From an uncultured Paracoccaceae bacterium (GTDB taxonomy: Bacteria > Pseudomonadota > Alphaproteobacteria > Rhodobacterales > Rhodobacteraceae), in the NCBI GenBank assembly GCA_937132145.1, contig CAKZNY010000260.1:1-5742 (forward strand): DNA of 5,742 nucleotides, written 5' to 3'. The position numbers and the translations under genes are program-made. A model generated the notes under the pieces. It saw nothing but the letters and a program-made list of their open reading frames with translations, did no database searches and had not been told where the DNA came from. Of the stretch, positions 1 to 5,742 are shown in pieces. The stretch's first letter is position 1. Every line of letters begins with the position of its first letter.

Positions 1-17
1 ACGTTGACAACCTCCAT

Positions 18-329
18 CTACTCATCTTCCCTGATCTCATCGTCATTGTTGTCATCCTCCTTGTTGTCATCATCCTTGGGCGGATGAGAATGCGGATTAT
101 TGAAAATCTGAACACCCAACACCTCAGGTGCAGGGATACACGCCTGATCGTCAATAAACGGGAAGCCTTCTTTTGTGAATATTACGGGGGCTTGTTCAGC
201 GCTACAGTACGCAACGAACATACCATTCGCGTCATAATAACCACCTAAACTAGAGTTATCTACAACGCCAATGCTGGCGCATGCACCTAAAACAGTCAGG
301 CCACACGCCGCATAAAACATACGGGTCAT
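18..329 (-). CDS. Small predicted lipoprotein with acidic Asp/Asn-rich tail
   Basis: A 103-residue protein that I do not recognise. The N-terminus is a short lipoprotein-type signal: Arg3, a hydrophobic stretch around residues 5-16, and a lipobox Leu14-Gly15-Ala16-Cys17. Cleavage before Cys17 with lipid attachment there would be expected. Residue +2 is Ala rather than Asp, which in Gram-negatives favours the outer membrane. The mature part is only about 87 residues and holds two further cysteines (42 and 64) that could form a disulfide. A His-Ser-His-Pro-Pro segment (80-84) precedes a tail of almost only Asp, Asn, Glu and Lys (85-103). The start is supported by TTTGGAG at 338-344 on the minus strand, 8 bases upstream. 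The tail includes an in-frame 15-base tandem duplication. The gene looks more AT-rich than its neighbours. Cation binding by the tail is possible but is inference. Coding status rests on the signal, the lipobox and the ribosome binding site. Confidence 0.72.
   Translation of the reverse strand: MTRMFYAACGLTVLGACASIGVVDNSSLGGYYDANGMFVAYCSAEQAPVIFTKEGFPFIDDQACIPAPEVLGVQIFNNPHSHPPKDDDNKEDDNNDDEIREDE
46..75. repeat. 15-bp tandem duplication in the acidic tail
   Basis: Two adjacent 15-base units (46-60 and 61-75) are identical except for one base at unit position 12. They lie in frame within the lipoprotein gene on the minus strand and encode five-residue units reading KDDDN and KEDDN. Smaller GTCATC-like repeats flank them. 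This is a low-complexity, length-variable type of sequence, and slippage could change the tail by whole five-residue steps. Confidence 0.7.
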
Positions 330-537
330 CTTTTATACTCCAAATACTAGTTACACAAAAATACTTTTTACTTACAGTGCCCACCAGTACTGACAGAGCA
401 AATATGTCACAAATGTGGCTACATGTCGAATCTGTGTGAGATAACTCCACTTAAAGCGGTAACCGCATAACATTGGAATTCTGGACATCCACCGCCTGTT
501 GGATTACCGATACACCACATCTTGTCCAGTCATCCAT

Positions 538-545
538 AAAGGGGA
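538..545 (+). promoter_or_regulatory. Ribosome binding site deciding the TTG start of dapE
   Basis: AAAGGGGA lies 7 bases upstream of a TTG codon at 553. The longer reading frame also begins with TTG (499) but has no purine-rich site in front of it. The short start gives a protein beginning Met-Thr-Asp-Pro-Val-Lys-Leu, which matches where DapE homologues normally begin. Confidence 0.7.
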
Positions 546-552
546 CCACCTA

Positions 553-1692
553 TTGACAGATCCCGTAAAATTAACGGCAGAGCTAATCCGCTGCCCTTCG
601 GTCACGCCCACCGAAGGCGGTGCGTTACAATTGCTCGAAAAACTGCTTTCTGACGCTGGTTTTGTAACGAATCGCGTTGATCGGGGGGACACTTCGAATC
701 TGTTTGCGCGTTGGGGTGGGCAGACGAACGGGCGGACATTCGGGTTTAACGGGCATACGGATGTGGTGCCTTTGGGGGATATCGATGCATGGAGCGTTGA
801 TCCGTTTGGCGCCGAGGTAAAGGACGGGTTTATGTACGGGCGAGGCGCGACCGACATGAAATCCGGCGTGGCGGCTTTTGCTGCTGCTGCGATTGATTTT
901 GTCACTGCAACGCCACCGAACGGGTCCATTGTACTGGCAATTACCGGAGACGAGGAAGGCGATGCGACCGACGGAACCGTGGCGCTTCTGGACTGGATGG
1001 ACGCGCAGGGTGAAAAAATTGACCATTGTCTGGTCGGGGAACCGACGTGCCCTGACACCATGGGCGAGATGATGAAGATCGGGCGGCGCGGCTCTATGAC
1101 TGCGTATTTTACGGTGACGGGCGTGCAGGGGCATTCGGCTTATCCGCACCGCGCCAAGAACCCGCTGCCGGCAATGGCGCGGCTGGTTGACCGCTTGGCA
1201 AGCCATAAACTGGACAGCGGAACGGAGCATTTCGAGGCCTCCACCTTGGCGATAACCACGATTGATACGGGCAATACGGCGAACAACGTTATTCCCGCGA
1301 ATTGTCGTGCGACGGTTAATATCCGGTTTAACGATGACCATACGTCCCACGCTTTAACGGCGTGGTTGCGCGGCGTTGCTGACGAGATCGCTGCTGCGAA
1401 TGATGTGGATATTGCAATGCGGGTGCAGGTCTCGGGCGAGAGCTTTATCACCGCGCCGGGCGAGCTGTCCTCGCTGATCGCGGCGGCGGTGAAGGCTGAA
1501 ACAGGCGTCACCCCAACGATGTCCACATCGGGCGGCACATCGGATGCACGCTTTGTTAAGGATCATTGTCCGGTCGTTGAATTCGGTCTGGTAGGCAAGA
1601 CCATGCACCAGGTTGATGAACGGGTGGAGGTTGCGCAAATTCATCAATTGAAGGCAATTTACACACGTATTTTGCAGGATTACTTCGCCTGA
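553..1692 (+). CDS. dapE: Succinyl-diaminopimelate desuccinylase
   Basis: Cytoplasmic M20-family metallohydrolase that removes succinate from N-succinyl-LL-2,6-diaminopimelate, giving LL-diaminopimelate for lysine and peptidoglycan. From the TTG at 553 it is 379 residues, a normal DapE length. The active-site elements are visible: GHTD with His68 and Asp70, the metal-bridging Asp101 in [10 protein letters not shown], the catalytic pair Glu134-Glu135 in GDEEG, Glu163 in VGEPT, and His352 in GKTMHQVDE. The RRGS segment (178-181) and His194 in GHSAYPH belong to the lid/dimerisation domain at about 178-290 and agree with substrate-binding residues of known DapE. GGTSDARF near the C-terminus is also typical. 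An upstream in-frame TTG at 499 would add 18 residues but lacks a ribosome binding site. The gene reads divergently from the lipoprotein gene and converges on the GNAT gene, so it appears monocistronic here. No confident promoter was found in 330-552. Confidence 0.95.
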   Translation: MTDPVKLTAELIRCPSVTPTEGGALQLLEKLLSDAGFVTNRVDRGDTSNLFARWGGQTNGRTFGFNGHTDVVPLGDIDAWSVDPFGAEVKDGFMYGRGATDMKSGVAAFAAAAIDFVTATPPNGSIVLAITGDEEGDATDGTVALLDWMDAQGEKIDHCLVGEPTCPDTMGEMMKIGRRGSMTAYFTVTGVQGHSAYPHRAKNPLPAMARLVDRLASHKLDSGTEHFEASTLAITTIDTGNTANNVIPANCRATVNIRFNDDHTSHALTAWLRGVADEIAAANDVDIAMRVQVSGESFITAPGELSSLIAAAVKAETGVTPTMSTSGGTSDARFVKDHCPVVEFGLVGKTMHQVDERVEVAQIHQLKAIYTRILQDYFA

Positions 1693-1699
1693 TTGTGGC

Positions 1700-2197
1700 T
1701 CATTCCCATTTCCGAACCATGCCAGACACACCTTCAAATGCCCCGTCCATCAAAGGCTTGGCGAGCAACCGGTCAGGGTTTGTCGGGGGTGGAAACTTCA
1801 GGCCTTCAGCATGCACGCGGCGAAACCCGAACGGGTGGTAATATGGTTCGTCGCCGATCAGAATAACCCGCGTCCAGCCAATATCTATTGCGCGCTCCAG
1901 AGATTCGGAGATCAGCAGCCGCCCCAACCCCTCCCCCTGACGCGTCGGGTGAACGGCAATCGGGCCAAGCAACAACGCGGAATGCCCTTGTTTTCCGATC
2001 AAAACCGGCCAAAACCGTATCGCCCCGGCAAGGATGTCGTATTTGTCCCGCACAACCAGTGACAGCTCGGAAACCCGCGATACCCCGTCTCGCAAGCGAT
2101 AGGAGCTTAACGCAGAGCGGCCCGGCGCGAAGGCGAGGTCATAGAGGTATTCCACCTCGTCCAGATCATCAGGAATTTCAGGGGTTATGCGAAACAT
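1700..2197 (-). CDS. GNAT-family N-acetyltransferase
   Basis: A 165-residue protein with a single GNAT fold of the YhbS-like type, which transfers an acetyl group from acetyl-CoA to an amine. The acetyl-CoA pyrophosphate-binding motif A is clear: the strand LLLGPIAVHP (75-84) is followed by Arg86-Gln-Gly-Glu-Gly-Leu-Gly92 and a helix. The later strand VILIGD (111-116) leads into PYYHPFGF (118-125), the usual motif B with its Tyr and the turn before the last strand. The substrate cannot be read from sequence; targets of this branch vary. ATG at 2197 is the first Met after an in-frame stop, but the upstream ribosome binding site is weak. The gene converges on dapE with a 7-base gap and no hairpin between the stops, so read-through from either side could produce antisense RNA. 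Confidence 0.9.
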   Translation of the reverse strand: MFRITPEIPDDLDEVEYLYDLAFAPGRSALSSYRLRDGVSRVSELSLVVRDKYDILAGAIRFWPVLIGKQGHSALLLGPIAVHPTRQGEGLGRLLISESLERAIDIGWTRVILIGDEPYYHPFGFRRVHAEGLKFPPPTNPDRLLAKPLMDGAFEGVSGMVRKWE

Positions 2198-2347
2198 AGG
2201 AAGCTACCGGCATAAAGAATAGGGAAAACGTCGCCCAACACAGAATCTGGATCAGCTTCGTCGGTTCATCTGCGTATACATTGCGTTTCTTCCCTAAATG
2301 TCTCTCGACACTTGCCTAACATGCCCCTAGCTTTTCAGCAAATAGAC

Positions 2348-2354
2348 AAAAGGA
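2348..2354 (+). promoter_or_regulatory. Ribosome binding site deciding the start of the flavin-reductase-like gene
   Basis: AAAAGGA lies 8 bases upstream of ATG 2363. The longer frame could open with TTG at 2312, but nothing purine-rich precedes that codon, and the 17 extra residues do not resemble the family's N-terminus. Confidence 0.65.
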
Positions 2355-2362
2355 CTTCGCGC

Positions 2363-2968
2363 ATGTTTTATCGCCCGAATATAGACGACCACGGCCTGCC
2401 GCATAATCCGTTCAAGGCGATTGTTTCACCGCGCCCTATCGGCTGGATTTCAACGGTGGATGCGAGTGGCGTCGCCAACCTTGCGCCCTACAGCTTTTTC
2501 AATGCGGTGACGGATAATCCGCCGATGGTAATGTTCGCAAGCACCGGGGTGAAACCGGATCAGGCATACTCAAAGGATTCGGTTGCCAACATCCGTGAGA
2601 CTGGTGAATTCGTGGTGAACATCGTGTCGCTGAAACTGAAGGATCAGATGAACACTTCTTCAGGGGCGTTGGCCGCAGGGGTCGACGAGTTTGAACATGC
2701 GGGTATTACCAAAGCGGATTGCAATATCGTTAAGGCTCCGCGCGTGGCGGCCTCGCCCGCAGCGCTGGAATGCAAGTTGTTCAAAATCATTGACCTTCCC
2801 GGCACGAATAACGTGATGGTTCTGGGCGAGGTTGTCGGCGTGCATCTGGATGATACCGTCATTGTGAACGGGATTTTCGATGTTACACGCTATATGCCGT
2901 TGGCGCGGCTTGGGTATAAGGATTACACCGCCGTTACGGACATTTTTGCGCTAGAGCGGCCGGAATAG
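2363..2968 (+). CDS. Flavin reductase family, FMN-binding split-barrel protein
   Basis: A 201-residue protein of the flavin-reductase-like (DIM6/NTAB-type) family, which binds FMN in a split beta-barrel. The sequence SPRPIGWISTVD (22-33) followed by GVANLAPYSFFNAVTDNPP (36-54) is the family's hallmark flavin-binding region. A later ETGEFVVNIV stretch and a C-terminal VVGVHLDD strand are also typical. Some members reduce flavin for a partner monooxygenase and others have no assigned reaction, so the substrate is unknown here. The start is chosen from the ribosome binding site at 2348-2354. The stop is followed within 3 to 9 bases by the start of mtnP, so the two are almost certainly co-transcribed. 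A shared metabolic role with mtnP is not established. The upstream divergent spacer shows no clear sigma-70 promoter. Confidence 0.9.
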   Translation: MFYRPNIDDHGLPHNPFKAIVSPRPIGWISTVDASGVANLAPYSFFNAVTDNPPMVMFASTGVKPDQAYSKDSVANIRETGEFVVNIVSLKLKDQMNTSSGALAAGVDEFEHAGITKADCNIVKAPRVAASPAALECKLFKIIDLPGTNNVMVLGEVVGVHLDDTVIVNGIFDVTRYMPLARLGYKDYTAVTDIFALERPE

Positions 2969-2977
2969 GGAATGCAA

Positions 2978-3847
2978 ATGGATACTATGATCGGGATTAT
3001 CGGCGGCAGTGGTCTTTACGACATTGAAGGGCTTGAGGGCGCTAAATGGGTGACGGTTGAAACTCCGTGGGGGGAACCGTCTGATCAAGTGTTCACGGGT
3101 ACTTTGGACGGCGTGAAAATGGCATTTTTGCCGCGACACGGGCGCGGGCATGTGCAGACGCCATCTTCCATCAACTACCGCGCCAACATTGACGCGCTGA
3201 AGCGTATTGGTGTGACGGATGTGATTTCGGTTTCCGCCTGCGGGTCGTTCCGCGAAGAAATGGCGCCGGGCGATTTCGTGATTGTGGACCAGTTTATTGA
3301 TCGCACCTTCGCGCGCGAAAAGTCCTTCTTTGGCCCCGGTTGTGTTGGCCATGTCTCAATAGCGCACCCCACCTGCCCCCGCCTGTCGGCAGCTTGCGCC
3401 GAGGCGGCAAGGGCCGAGGGCATCACCGTTCACATGGGGGGCACCTATCTGGCGATGGAGGGACCGCAATTTTCCACCCTCGCCGAAAGTAAGATGTATC
3501 GCGAAGTTTGGGGCGCGGATGTGATTGGCATGACCAACATGCCCGAAGCCAAACTGGCCCGCGAAGCCGAGCTGGATTACGCATCTGTCGCCATGATCAC
3601 CGATTATGACAGCTGGCATCCCGACCACGGCGAGGTTGATATTAACCAAATCATCAAAACCCTGTTCGGAAACGCGGACAAAGCCCGTGGAATGGTCAAA
3701 CGATTGCCCGCCCTGCTGGGCGCCACGCGTGACATTTGCGAACATGGCTGCGACCGCGCATTGGAATTTGCCATTCTAACAGCCCCCGAAGCCCGCGACC
3801 CTGCGATGGTGGCCAAACTGGATGCAGTCGCAGGCCGCGTTCTTTAA
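2978..3847 (+). CDS. mtnP: S-methyl-5'-thioadenosine phosphorylase
   Basis: Cytoplasmic purine nucleoside phosphorylase of the MTAP type, which splits methylthioadenosine with phosphate into adenine and methylthioribose-1-phosphate. Numbered from ATG 2978 (289 residues): the phosphate-binding GGSG with Ser11, Arg53-His54 in LPRHGRGH, the SACGS loop with Ser86, the substrate segment GGTYLAMEGPQFST (154-167), Met185-Thr186, and Asp209-Tyr-Asp211. Two Asp at that last site mark enzymes acting on 6-aminopurines (MTA) rather than hypoxanthine or guanine nucleosides. Three in-frame ATGs (2972, 2978, 2987) are possible. AGGGA at 2967-2971 gives the best spacing to 2978, while GGA at 2962-2964 would suit 2972. 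It follows the flavin-reductase-like gene with almost no gap and lies two genes upstream of apt, which uses its product adenine. No terminator follows the stop, so read-through into the NadR-like gene is expected. Confidence 0.95.
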   Translation: MDTMIGIIGGSGLYDIEGLEGAKWVTVETPWGEPSDQVFTGTLDGVKMAFLPRHGRGHVQTPSSINYRANIDALKRIGVTDVISVSACGSFREEMAPGDFVIVDQFIDRTFAREKSFFGPGCVGHVSIAHPTCPRLSAACAEAARAEGITVHMGGTYLAMEGPQFSTLAESKMYREVWGADVIGMTNMPEAKLAREAELDYASVAMITDYDSWHPDHGEVDINQIIKTLFGNADKARGMVKRLPALLGATRDICEHGCDRALEFAILTAPEARDPAMVAKLDAVAGRVL

Positions 3848-3915
3848 CCTGTATTTTCATCTGCCATTCTCCTCGGTTAGGCGTTACAAAGTATTTTGAG
3901 CGAACAAGGTGACAT

Positions 3916-4911
3916 ATGACAACGACCGGCGTTATCTTAGGTAAATTCATGCCCCCGCACGAGGGGCACGTGGCGTTGGTGCGCACGGCCTCGTATCTGG
4001 TGGATCGCTTGACGATCATCCTTTCGACCTCGGATAACGACCCAATCAGCCCGTCGATGCGTAAAGGCTGGATGGAAAGCCTGTTTCCCGAAGCTGTCGT
4101 GATTGTGGCGAATAATGGCGCGGAACCGCTGGCGTCCGACAGTGCCGAATGGAGTTCGATTATTCGCGGGTTCCACCCCGAAGCTATCGACCGCGTGATC
4201 GGCTCGGAGGGGTATATCGTTGATCTGGCGCGCTCGCTGAATGCACAGCATTTCATCCTCGACCCGATGTGGATGGCGTTCCCTGCGAACTCCATCGAGG
4301 TGCGCGAAGATCCGTTCAGCCATTGGAAATCCATTCCTGATTATGTGCGCCCGTACTTCCAGAAACGCCTTACGATGGTGGGGCCGGAAAGCACGGGTAA
4401 ATCGTATATGGCGGATATTCTGGCGGCAAAGTTCGGCGGGCCATACGTGCCGGAATATGGTCGCCCGTATGAAAAATACCGCATCGCCGGTGATTATCGC
4501 GCCGAAGAATTACATTTCATCGTTGATGGCCACGTTGCGCACCGTAAAACCCTTTCGATGAAGGCGGGACCGATTTTGTTCGAGGACACCGACCCGCTGC
4601 TGACCGCCGTCTGGGCGGAAATGTTGCTGGACCGCTCGTTGCCCGACCTCGAGGCGCGGATCGAGTTGCCGGATCATTATCTGCTGCTGGATGCCAACGC
4701 CCCGTGGGAAGAAGACCCGCTGCGCTATTACGGCAAGCAGGAGCTTCGGCAAAAGTTTTTCACCAAAATCAAAGCCAAGCTTGATGCGTTTGGCGCAAGC
4801 TACACCCTGCTTTCGGGCGACTGGGCGGAACGCGAGGCGCAAGCCATTACTGTCGTTGAAAACATGCTAAAAACACCCAAAATTCACGGAGGGCCAGATG
4901 CCCCAAATTAA
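3916..4911 (+). CDS. nadR: NadR-like bifunctional NMN adenylyltransferase / nicotinamide riboside kinase
   Basis: A 331-residue two-domain protein. Residues 1-145 form a nucleotidyltransferase domain with [10 protein letters not shown] (9-18; His15 and His18 of the HxGH motif) and ISPSMRKGW (44-52). Residues 150-320 form a P-loop kinase domain: Walker A GPESTGKS (156-163), PEYGRPY (179-185), [14 protein letters not shown] and [13 protein letters not shown]. Each resembles the NadR kinase motifs (EYAR, DTD, PWxxDxxR). The known NadR reactions are NMN + ATP to NAD, and nicotinamide riboside + ATP to NMN. The N-terminal helix-turn-helix of enterobacterial NadR is absent, so this is not expected to be a DNA-binding repressor. 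One oddity is that the usual ISGTxIR signature before the PFxHW segment reads ANSIEVR (124-130), keeping only the Arg, which makes NMN adenylylation less certain. AAGGTGA at 3906-3912 precedes the start. It sits 68 bases after mtnP and overlaps apt by 14 bases. Confidence 0.85.
   Translation: MTTTGVILGKFMPPHEGHVALVRTASYLVDRLTIILSTSDNDPISPSMRKGWMESLFPEAVVIVANNGAEPLASDSAEWSSIIRGFHPEAIDRVIGSEGYIVDLARSLNAQHFILDPMWMAFPANSIEVREDPFSHWKSIPDYVRPYFQKRLTMVGPESTGKSYMADILAAKFGGPYVPEYGRPYEKYRIAGDYRAEELHFIVDGHVAHRKTLSMKAGPILFEDTDPLLTAVWAEMLLDRSLPDLEARIELPDHYLLLDANAPWEEDPLRYYGKQELRQKFFTKIKAKLDAFGASYTLLSGDWAEREAQAITVVENMLKTPKIHGGPDAPN
4888..4893 (+). promoter_or_regulatory. Strong Shine-Dalgarno for apt inside the NadR-like gene
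   Basis: GGAGGG lies 4 bases before ATG 4898 and entirely within the last codons of the preceding gene. With the 14-base coding overlap, this arrangement favours translational coupling between the two proteins. Confidence 0.7.
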
Positions 4912-5437
4912 AACGGTCAAAGACTACATCCGCACCATTCCGGATTTTCCACACGAAGGCATCATGTTTCGCGATGTAACGACGCTGTTTGGCGATCCGC
5001 GTGGGTTTCGCATGGCGATTGATCAACTGTTGCACCCTTATGCAGGGGAGCGGATCGACAAAGTTGTTGGGCTGGAAGCGCGCGGATTTATCCTTGGCGG
5101 CGCAATTGCACACCAACTTTCGCTGGGTTTCATACCTATCCGCAAAAAGGGAAAACTGCCCGGTAAAACGATCGAGCAGGCCTACGCGCTGGAATACGGC
5201 GAGGCCGTGATGGAAATTCACGAAGACGCCATTCAACCGGGTGAAAAAATTCTAATGGTCGACGATTTGCTGGCAACCGGAGGCACTGCCGAGGCTGGCA
5301 TCAAGCTGATCGAGCGTCTGGGCGGCGTTGTCCTAAGCTGTGCGTTCGTGATCGACCTGCCAGAACTGGGCGGCCGCAAAAAACTGGAAGACATGGGTAT
5401 GGACGTTCATATTCTTTGCGATTTCGAGGGGGCTTAG
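4898..5437 (+). CDS. apt: Adenine phosphoribosyltransferase
   Basis: Cytoplasmic type I phosphoribosyltransferase making AMP from adenine and PRPP. It is 179 residues, normal for the family. The visible elements are [15 protein letters not shown] (17-31, adenine-side N-terminal region), [11 protein letters not shown] (58-68), the flexible loop [20 protein letters not shown] (82-101), and the PRPP-binding signature [14 protein letters not shown] (118-131) with Asp122-Asp123. The start at 4898 has a strong ribosome binding site and overlaps the NadR-like gene by 14 bases in another frame. Together with mtnP it forms an adenine salvage pair: MtnP releases adenine and Apt recaptures it. It is the last gene of the apparent plus-strand operon, and a terminator hairpin lies about 90 bases after its stop. 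Confidence 0.96.
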   Translation: MPQIKTVKDYIRTIPDFPHEGIMFRDVTTLFGDPRGFRMAIDQLLHPYAGERIDKVVGLEARGFILGGAIAHQLSLGFIPIRKKGKLPGKTIEQAYALEYGEAVMEIHEDAIQPGEKILMVDDLLATGGTAEAGIKLIERLGGVVLSCAFVIDLPELGGRKKLEDMGMDVHILCDFEGA

Positions 5438-5480
5438 GCTTCTACTAACCCCTTGTTAACCATTCTGTGGCAAAACACTC

Positions 5481-5525
5481 GCACCCCACGAGAATTGGGT
5501 GCTGCTTGCATCAGTTTCGACTGAT
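5481..5525 (+). other. Two hairpins between apt and its terminator (possible structured RNA)
   Basis: The first hairpin pairs GCACCC (5481-5486) with GGGTGC (5497-5502) around a 10-base loop. The second is a perfect 6-bp stem ATCAGT/ACTGAT (5510-5515 with 5520-5525) closed by a TTCG tetraloop. The terminator follows 2 bases later. The set could be a structured 3' untranslated region of apt or a separate small RNA of about 80 bases. A TTGTTA at 5453-5458 could serve as a -35 element, but no good -10 follows at normal spacing, so an independent promoter is not shown. I match no named RNA family. Confidence 0.4.
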
Positions 5526-5527
5526 AG

Positions 5528-5562
5528 AAATGCTCCGCTGGTCCCCTCCGGTGGGGCATTTT
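5528..5562 (+). terminator. Rho-independent terminator after apt
   Basis: A 14-bp stem pairs 5528-5541 with 5548-5561 around a 6-base loop and runs into TTTT at 5559-5562. In plus-strand RNA three of the pairs are G-U; in minus-strand RNA the same positions become A-C mismatches and no U tract follows. The structure therefore works best for the apt transcript. Its 3' end touches the stop codon of the converging oxidase gene. Confidence 0.8.
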
Positions 5563-5742
5563 AGATTACGGCACCCGGATTCATAATGCCGTTTGGGTCC
5601 AGTGCGTGTTTAATCGCCCGCATTGCGGATAATTTCGCCGGATCGCTGTATCTCAACAGGTCCGACTTTTTCATACGCCCGATCCCGTGTTCCGCACTGA
5701 ATGAGCCGCCAAAACTATCCACCAGATCGTAGATATTCGTGG
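5561..5742 (-). CDS. FAD-linked oxidase (GlcD / D-lactate dehydrogenase type), C-terminal fragment
   Basis: The last 59 or so residues of a gene that continues past the right edge. Read on the minus strand, the fragment contains YDLVDSFGGSFSAEHGIGRM, then a KSDLLRY segment, then AIKHALDPNGIMNPGAVI and a TAA stop at 5561-5563. The SAEHGIGRxK and LDPxGIxNPGKV-like motifs are characteristic of the FAD-linked oxidase C-terminal domain. This domain occurs in glycolate oxidase GlcD, D-lactate dehydrogenases and D-2-hydroxyglutarate dehydrogenase. The His of EHGIG lies in the substrate site of that family. Which 2-hydroxyacid is used cannot be told from the fragment. The gene converges on apt, and its stop overlaps the end of the apt terminator. 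Confidence 0.9.
   Translation of the reverse strand, partial: TNIYDLVDSFGGSFSAEHGIGRMKKSDLLRYSDPAKLSAMRAIKHALDPNGIMNPGAVI

Noticed and set aside
384..412. TTGTGA-17-TACTGG as a minus-strand promoter for the lipoprotein gene
   Set aside because: The -10 element matches the consensus poorly and other equally weak combinations exist nearby, so no promoter is called.
256..450. 64-codon minus-strand open frame upstream of and overlapping the lipoprotein gene
   Set aside because: It overlaps the lipoprotein start in another frame, its translation has no domain, and it lacks a ribosome binding site.
456..466. GCGGT-A-ACCGC inverted repeat upstream of dapE as an operator
   Set aside because: Arms of 5 bp in a 223-base spacer are expected by chance fairly often, no promoter element overlaps it convincingly, and I know of no regulator with this site.
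504..1350. Long minus-strand open frames (185 and 241 codons) opposite dapE
   Set aside because: They lie wholly antisense to a clear dapE with intact catalytic motifs, and their products show no recognisable domain. They are by-products of codon bias.
1811..2199. Plus-strand open frames (83 and 103 codons) opposite the GNAT gene
   Set aside because: Proline/arginine-rich translations of the antisense strand with no ribosome binding site or domain. The GNAT motifs on the minus strand explain the region.
2220..2296. TAGGGAA (2220-2226) and TTCCCTA (2290-2296) inverted repeat in the divergent spacer
   Set aside because: A 7-bp pair separated by 63 bases is close to chance expectation in a region this size and is not tied to a visible promoter.
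3696..4334. 212-codon minus-strand open frame across the mtnP/NadR-like junction
   Set aside because: It overlaps two well-supported plus-strand genes in antisense and its product resembles no family.
1..5742. Defence island, mobile element or novel multi-gene system
   Set aside because: All confidently read genes are housekeeping or common metabolic families, with no transposase, integrase, repeat array, effector-type domain or compositional break other than the AT-richer left end.

Overview
The window looks like ordinary chromosome from an alphaproteobacterium, most likely a Rhodobacterales (Roseobacter-type) bacterium. The basis is moderate GC content by eye, a TTG-started dapE, and the gene order S-methyl-5'-thioadenosine phosphorylase / NadR-like enzyme / adenine phosphoribosyltransferase. 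The lineage call is inference from protein flavour and gene order, not from a marker gene. There is no sign of a phage, insertion sequence, CRISPR array or tRNA/rRNA gene.

Layout. Positions 18-329 (minus) encode a small predicted lipoprotein with a very acidic Asp/Asn-rich tail. A 223-base, AT-richer spacer separates it from the divergent dapE (553-1692, plus), which encodes the succinyl-diaminopimelate desuccinylase of lysine and peptidoglycan precursor synthesis. dapE converges, with only 7 bases between stops, on a GNAT acetyltransferase gene (1700-2197, minus). A 165-base divergent spacer follows, in which I see no convincing promoter. Four plus-strand genes then follow in close order: a flavin-reductase-like FMN-binding protein (2363-2968), mtnP (2978-3847), a NadR-like two-domain protein with NMN adenylyltransferase and nicotinamide riboside kinase domains (3916-4911), and apt (4898-5437, overlapping its predecessor by 14 bases). 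After apt come three consecutive hairpins, the last a good Rho-independent terminator. The window ends inside the 3' end of a minus-strand GlcD-type FAD-linked oxidase gene (5561-5742).

How the genes work together. MtnP splits methylthioadenosine, a by-product of polyamine and other S-adenosylmethionine chemistry, into adenine and methylthioribose-1-phosphate. Apt turns that adenine into AMP using PRPP, so mtnP and apt form a clear adenine salvage pair. The NadR-like protein between them, translationally coupled to apt, suggests a link from purine salvage to NAD salvage (NMN + ATP to NAD, and nicotinamide riboside + ATP to NMN). Its adenylyltransferase half has an altered C-terminal signature, so that activity is less certain than its kinase half.

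Nothing here clearly amounts to a new biological system. The points most worth a second look are the mtnP/nadR-like/apt linkage, the triple-hairpin region after apt, and the acidic-tailed lipoprotein.
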